Source of the DNA: Bemisia tabaci
Lineage: Eukaryota > Arthropoda > Insecta > Hemiptera > Aleyrodidae
Direction: 5' to 3'
NCBI RefSeq assembly: GCF_918797505.1
Contig: NC_092793.1
Coordinates: 65,219,660-65,283,659 of the forward strand
DNA: 64,000 bases
Of this stretch, positions 59,387-64,000 are shown piece after piece (the stretch's first letter is position 1; every line of letters begins with the position of its first letter). The position numbers and the translations under genes were made by a program. Below the pieces are notes generated by a model. That model ran no database searches, was not told where the DNA came from, and saw only the letters and a list, made by a program, of their open reading frames with translations.

Positions 59387-62300
59387 CAAAAAAGGGGTGC
59401 CACAGCTGGAGATGTGGATCCTCCTCGTTATGTGTCGTGCTCCCGATCTCCGGCTGGTCCTCGATCTTGAGAAGCTTCGGTTTCGCGTTGGGATCGACGA
59501 GGTGTTGCTTCACCTTTAATTTTGGCACCGTGGGAAGTTTCTTGATTTCGGAAAGATCGACAGGTGCTTCGCGCGTTAGCGGAGGGGACATGAAAGCCGT
59601 ATTTTGCGGTAACTTTTCAACACAAGGAATCTCGATATTGAGGTTTGGTAAAATATTTGGATGTTTGGTGTCAGGATGGTTCTCGATCCTCTTGATTTTG
59701 GGGGATTTGCATGGCAGAGGAATATGATGGTCTTCGCGAGGAAGCGACGGCTTGTGCCAGTCCGCGCCACCGGACGAGTATCTATCGCTAGATTTCGGGA
59801 CATCAGTCTTATGAATAGGATTGTGGTGGCGATGGCGGCCAGTTGACAAGCGGGCGGGAGCGTTGAGAGAGGTGCTCGGCGTGGACGTCTGTCGTTGGTA
59901 GGAGCAAGAGGTGGACGTCGCCGACGTTGGAATATGAGGGAGGCTATTGTGGTGGGGCTGAGGGTGAGCGTGAGGGTGCGGGTGCGGGCTAAGGTGCAGC
60001 TCACTATTAGGAAATCGTAATTTACCTTTTTGATAATTTGGCGAAATCGGGTTCGTGCGAGCCGATGTCATGCTGCCAGGATGAGTCGACTCCAGCAGAT
60101 GTCGGTAATGTTGGGCTGCCAGTGCATTCATATTCGACTCCATCGGGGTCAAAGGTTTTGATATGTTGTTATTATGAAAATCGTGGATAAACTGATTAGA
60201 GGATGATTTCATTATTGCTTCTTGCCACATGCCCAGCGACTTCTGGAATTCAATTTGCTGTTGAAAATCCATGCTGCTCATGGGCGGTGTGCTCGGAGGA
60301 GTGACCATGAAAGGATTCATCTGATAATAGTTATGGTTGTGGGGGGATGGGGTCATCATTCCAAGCATATTAATCAGCTCTTGATTATTCCCATAATTAG
60401 CCCCGGCTGCCTCTAATTGATTGAGATATGGTAGCCAGAGCATTTGATTCAAAGCAGAGACAGATGCAGGATCTAAACCAGAGGCGAACTGATCTTTCTG
60501 CATCTGGGACTGGAGGAGCCGGGCTTGCTGCTGATATTTGAGCCAACTTTCGGCCTCGGCTCCAGATTTCTGAAGCATAGATTGCAGATGCGCCAAAGAG
60601 ACAACTAAAAGATCTGGGTCAGGAACTGGCTTTGGATACAGTTTTTCCTGTTTTCGTGAGAGGAGCTGTGGTATTTCGCGAGCTGGATTGGCAATTAAAG
60701 CTGGAAGTCGTGCCCGGGGGACTAAGAGAGGGTCAGGTACTATGAGATCTGGATTAGACATAATATCTTTCAACTGAGCTAGAGGATGATTCGTTTCGCT
60801 CATTGTTTGTTTGCTTGTGAGTAGTTCTAAGAGTTTAGATCTAGTTGCAGTGTCGACATTTGAAAGCTCCTCCTCTTTTAAATCGTATTTTTTCGCTTTC
60901 TTTTCGGGTGCTGAAGTTTTATTTTGATTTAGCAAAGCTTTCAACGTGATATCATTCATTCGTGCATGCTTATCTTTGAAATTCTTCGAGTCGACACTCA
61001 GTCTTCTTGAGTCTGTTGGGTTTGGAACTTTGGAACTATTTACCGGCGTCTTTGACGTTTTACCGAGATTCAAGGGTTCCTCGGTAGTTTTCGTGATGCT
61101 CAAAGAGCTGCCTTGATGACAACTTTTAGGATACGATAGCAACGTCTCTAAGAAGTTGGGCTGTGAATTTGTGTGAGCCGGACGCGGACTGACTGTCAAT
61201 TCATTTGCAGGCCTTTTCTTTGCCTCACTCGAAATGTGACTAATTGTAGTACCTTCGGGTAGTCTTAATTTTTGATGCAAAGGTATATCAGAGTCTGGGT
61301 CTGTTAAATCTAGAATGCTCTCCAATGCACTGTCAGTTTTCATTTCCACGGGGTTATTTTGGATAATTGAAGCTTGAGTTTTCGTGCATAAATCAGTCTT
61401 TTTAGAGCCAGGGTCCTTCATCTCGACGTCCATGCCTGATTTAGTAACTTCTTCATCTGTTCGTTGATTCACCTCGCATTTGGTAGGTAATAATTTGTCA
61501 ATTGAAAGAATGTCACTCTTCACTGTTGGAGATAAATTACGTACAACTTTTGTACAAGAATCAGATGATTTTTCAGTAGTATGGCTTAAATCTTGGGCTG
61601 AATCATCATTCAAGACCCCTAGATCTTCTTTTTTTGTTGATTGACTGCTCAAATCTGGTACATCCTTCATCAGGGATTTTACTTTCGATAAGTCTTCATC
61701 TTGACCAGAGAATATAAAATTATTGCAGATATCTACAGCATCCTCTCTTTTAATTTTTACAGGAAGTGTACTCAGTTCCGTAGACTCAGAATCAGAAGAT
61801 GAGAATTGAATTGAGTTTTCGGATTCTTCAATAGAGACTACAGATTTTTCTGATTTTACAGGACTGTCCTTCAAACCTGAAGAATCTACCTCCTCGCTGG
61901 AAACATCAATGCTATCTTGATTCAGCTTATCACTGATGATTGTTGAGTGATTTTCCTCAGAGATACGTTCCTCTAACTGATCCTGATTGTTAGGATGTTC
62001 ACTGTTTTGATCTTTACAAAAATCTTCACTAGATGAGATCTCGGCATGACTTTCAATTGTTTCAGACTCCCTCTCTAAGAGATGAACCTGATCCGATTTC
62101 TGTTCAGCCTCAATAACCACTGTGCTCGATTTCTCAGTAACAGCTTCTTCAGCATCGTTTTTAGTCTCATTGCCATCGCACGTCTCATGGTCAGAGAAAT
62201 ATTTCAATTCGGGGGCACTAGCACCAACATGAGAAACGACAGAGTTTACTGCAGTTTCAGTATCAACAACCTCACTTTCGTCACTTAACCTATCAACAGA

Positions 62301-63203
62301 ATCAACAACTTTATCACAAACAGAATTCAGAGAACTCTGAACATCTACCTGACCCTCGTCTTTGGGTGGGAGTTTTTCCTCAGAATCACTCTCAAGTGGC
62401 CGAGCAACCAATTCCTCCGCATCTGCTCTTGGAGTTCGAGAGTCGTCCTCTATCGGCTCATCAATGCTGCTAGTGGTATCTTTGCATGGAGCCGCATCCT
62501 GGTCAGTTTGACCATCCAAAATACGGCGGTCTGATGCATTGAAAGGATTCTCGGTATGTATAGCACCTTGACTATTATCTTTGGTTTCAATTGATTCTGC
62601 ATCAGCAGATTTGCAGTTACTTAACGGCTGTGTGTTGACTAGTCGTGCATCATTTGATGCTGGGGTTTGAGATACTGAATTAGATCGGCTGATGGCAGAG
62701 ACCAAAAGCTCCGTGCGGGGAATGGCGCGCCAGCCATTTGGCGTTTTAGTTAACCTTATGCGGTTCCTCTTATCATAGTCCTCACATACGACTTCCAAAA
62801 TTTTCGTGTTATCCTGTCTGACCCATAGAAAGATAGGGTTCACTCTCGGACTTACCGATGATGCCTCGACTTTCGGCCTGTCTTGGTCATGCCTTCTGTG
62901 TTTATGCTTTGACTTTTTCCGCTTCGCCGAAGATGGAGAGCTCCCGCGGTGCTTGGATCTTTTGCGAAGTTTCCTGTTTCCTGAGTCTAGTTCTAGACTC
63001 TGATCCCTCTCGTCCCTGCCCCGCTTGGTCGGGACCTGCGAAGTATCCGCACTTTTTGAAGATCGAGACTTTCGTTCCCGCAAACCATCACGTGATTCTG
63101 AACCATCGATCTCCCCGAGTAACGCACTTAGTTCCCTTGAACTCCGCTGTTGCGCGCTACAAACCTTTTTCTCAGCTGGGTTGAACACTTCCCGCATGAT
63201 CAT
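59383..63203 (-). CDS. Large exon of a nuclear coregulator-like protein (possibly E93/Mblk-1-like), 3' end open at a splice donor
   Basis: One uninterrupted frame of about 1273 codons, far longer than chance in this AT-rich DNA. The frame also opens a few codons upstream, but with TTG and an in-frame TAG at 63249; the first ATG is at 63203 (G at -3) and a second at 63197 (A at -3). Residue numbers below count from the TTG at 63221. A Lys/Arg-rich stretch (83-110) looks like a nuclear localisation signal. A compact block (about 126-172, with LWVRQ, CEDYD and GWRAIPRTE) is the only ordered-looking part. An acidic Ser-rich region follows (about 250-560). LxxLL motifs include LSALL (31-35), LETLL, LKALL and LLELL. 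CtBP-type motifs are PLNLG (about 714) and PVDLS (1220-1224). IKRE and LKIE fit SUMO sites, and a His-Pro run lies near 1075. The frame hits TGA directly after GGAAG|GTGAGT, so translation continues in a later exon. LxxLL plus CtBP motifs are described for E93/Mblk-1; I see no Pipsqueak helix-turn-helix here, so the family is unproven. Confidence 0.88.
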
Positions 63204-63850
63204 CGCGGACACATTTTTCAAGTAACACGTAATCCTTCGGACGCAGAGCTACGTCCACAGTAGCGGACTTCCTCGATGGGTAATCACATGTTGGACACTT
63301 CACCAGAACACAATTGAATCTACATTCGTGAAAGCAATCGCGGCTTGGATTCGGACTCGAGGCCCTTGCAAACACGGTCTCGACACTTTGAAATAGGTAA
63401 TGAGATAATCAGCTCAAGTTAATGATTGAATTTAAACATGCACACTTGAAATCAAAAACACTGCGGTGACTTGATCGAAATCTCACGCACACAAAAAAGG
63501 GTATCCAAAGACAGCAGTATCACACGAGCATCAAAAGCAATACACAATTCCGATAGGTGCGACGATCTGATGAAAAATCACCCGCGACATTGAGGAAAGA
63601 GGTTAAACAGAAGATCTGACATGGAAAAGCTGAAAGGCGCCACGGCGCGGTCACAAGTTTTCAACTCACACTAAGGATAAGCAACAACATGAGACGCAGG
63701 CACAGGGCCCGAGCGGCTCGACAAACATTCCCGAACACTTCCGAGGTGCGCCGAAGCGGGTGGCGCTCACTGCGGCGGAGAGGAAGGGCAAGCGGAGTTA
63801 CAAATGGTTCGAGTGCACAGAAAGGCGTGGTTACCAACTCCCTTCTCGCA
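63204..63850 (-). promoter_or_regulatory. 5' leader and GC/CpG-rich promoter region of the large gene
   Basis: This lies directly upstream of the 59.4-63.2 kb exon. About 63630-63830 is richer in CpG than most of the window. A short overlapping minus-strand frame (63375-63172, 67 codons) starts upstream and ends past the main ATG in another reading frame. It contains a Cys-rich patch (CxxxC, CPTC) and could be an overlapping upstream ORF that limits translation, or part of an alternative first exon. No convincing TATA box was seen. The start of transcription is inferred, not shown. Confidence 0.4.
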
Positions 63851-64000
63851 CTTTCCCGCCAACCATGAGCTCCTCACCCAACATCTCGCTCGTATTGCTG
63901 CCCTGCATCAAAAATACTTGATTCCACCAATATACAACCTATAAATCAGTCCTCAAACCACCCTCTTCCTCCAATAACAATGAAGGCATTTTTTCCCCTT

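Noticed and set aside
1..64000. CRISPR array, defence island or bacterial insertion sequence
   Set aside because: No regularly spaced direct repeats with unique spacers and no bacterial coding density or transposase; the repeats are insect-type miniature transposons.

Overview
The window looks like nuclear DNA from an arthropod, most likely a sap-feeding insect of the whitefly/hemipteran kind. That assignment is an inference from the AT-rich, intron-like sequence, the very high density of short non-autonomous DNA transposons and the many poly-G tracts; no marker gene fixes the species. There are no bacterial operons, no CRISPR array, and no rRNA or tRNA gene that I could recognise. Nearly all short open frames in the first 59 kb are chance frames or lie inside repeats.

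The only convincing gene is at the right end on the minus strand. A 3.8-kb exon (about 63.2 to 59.38 kb) encodes some 1273 residues and ends at a clear splice donor, so the transcript continues leftward. The protein is a disordered nuclear coregulator-like chain. It has a basic nuclear-localisation region, one compact conserved-looking block, four LxxLL motifs, two CtBP-type motifs and SUMO-type sites. This motif set is that described for insect E93/Mblk-1 (LCoR-like) factors, but the helix-turn-helix domains that would prove it are not in this exon. A possible in-phase downstream exon lies at 56.7-57.07 kb. A CpG-rich leader sits at 63.2-63.85 kb. Much of the window may therefore be intron or 3' flank of this gene.

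The rest is a mosaic of miniature transposons. (1) Five copies of a 0.8-0.9 kb hAT-type element (CAGGGCCGG ends) lie at 5.8, 8.4, 14.9, 21.5 and 44.2 kb; two have perfect 8-bp target duplications, and each carries 2-4 internal units of about 80 bp. (2) Eight copies plus a fragment of a ~250-bp element with CTGCCGTGCTAAGG ends. (3) A ~1-kb element present as inverted copies at 17.2-18.5 and 31.8-32.9 kb, built on an alternating inverted 40-bp motif. (4) Nearly complete palindromes with CACTGGAAAAAA-like tips (27.7, 43.6, 49.3, 50.5 kb). (5) Small palindromes with ATCGAT arms (16.2, 38.3, 58.1, 58.8, 59.0 kb). (6) Several single elements with long inverted ends (11.5, 28.3, 37.5, 48.2, 49.2, 51.5, 56.1, 57.2 kb). 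Nested insertions give relative ages. Tandem repeats of ~147 bp (52.75-53.2 kb) and 45 bp (49.86-49.99 kb) are also present.

GC/CpG-rich islands at 6.9, 20.8, 34.2, 47.9 and 53.8 kb may mark promoters or first exons, but none can be tied to a gene from sequence alone. The unexplained patterns most worth following are a core sequence shared between the hAT-type tandem units and a perfect hairpin in an unrelated element at 52.0 kb, and the large uncharacterised exon.
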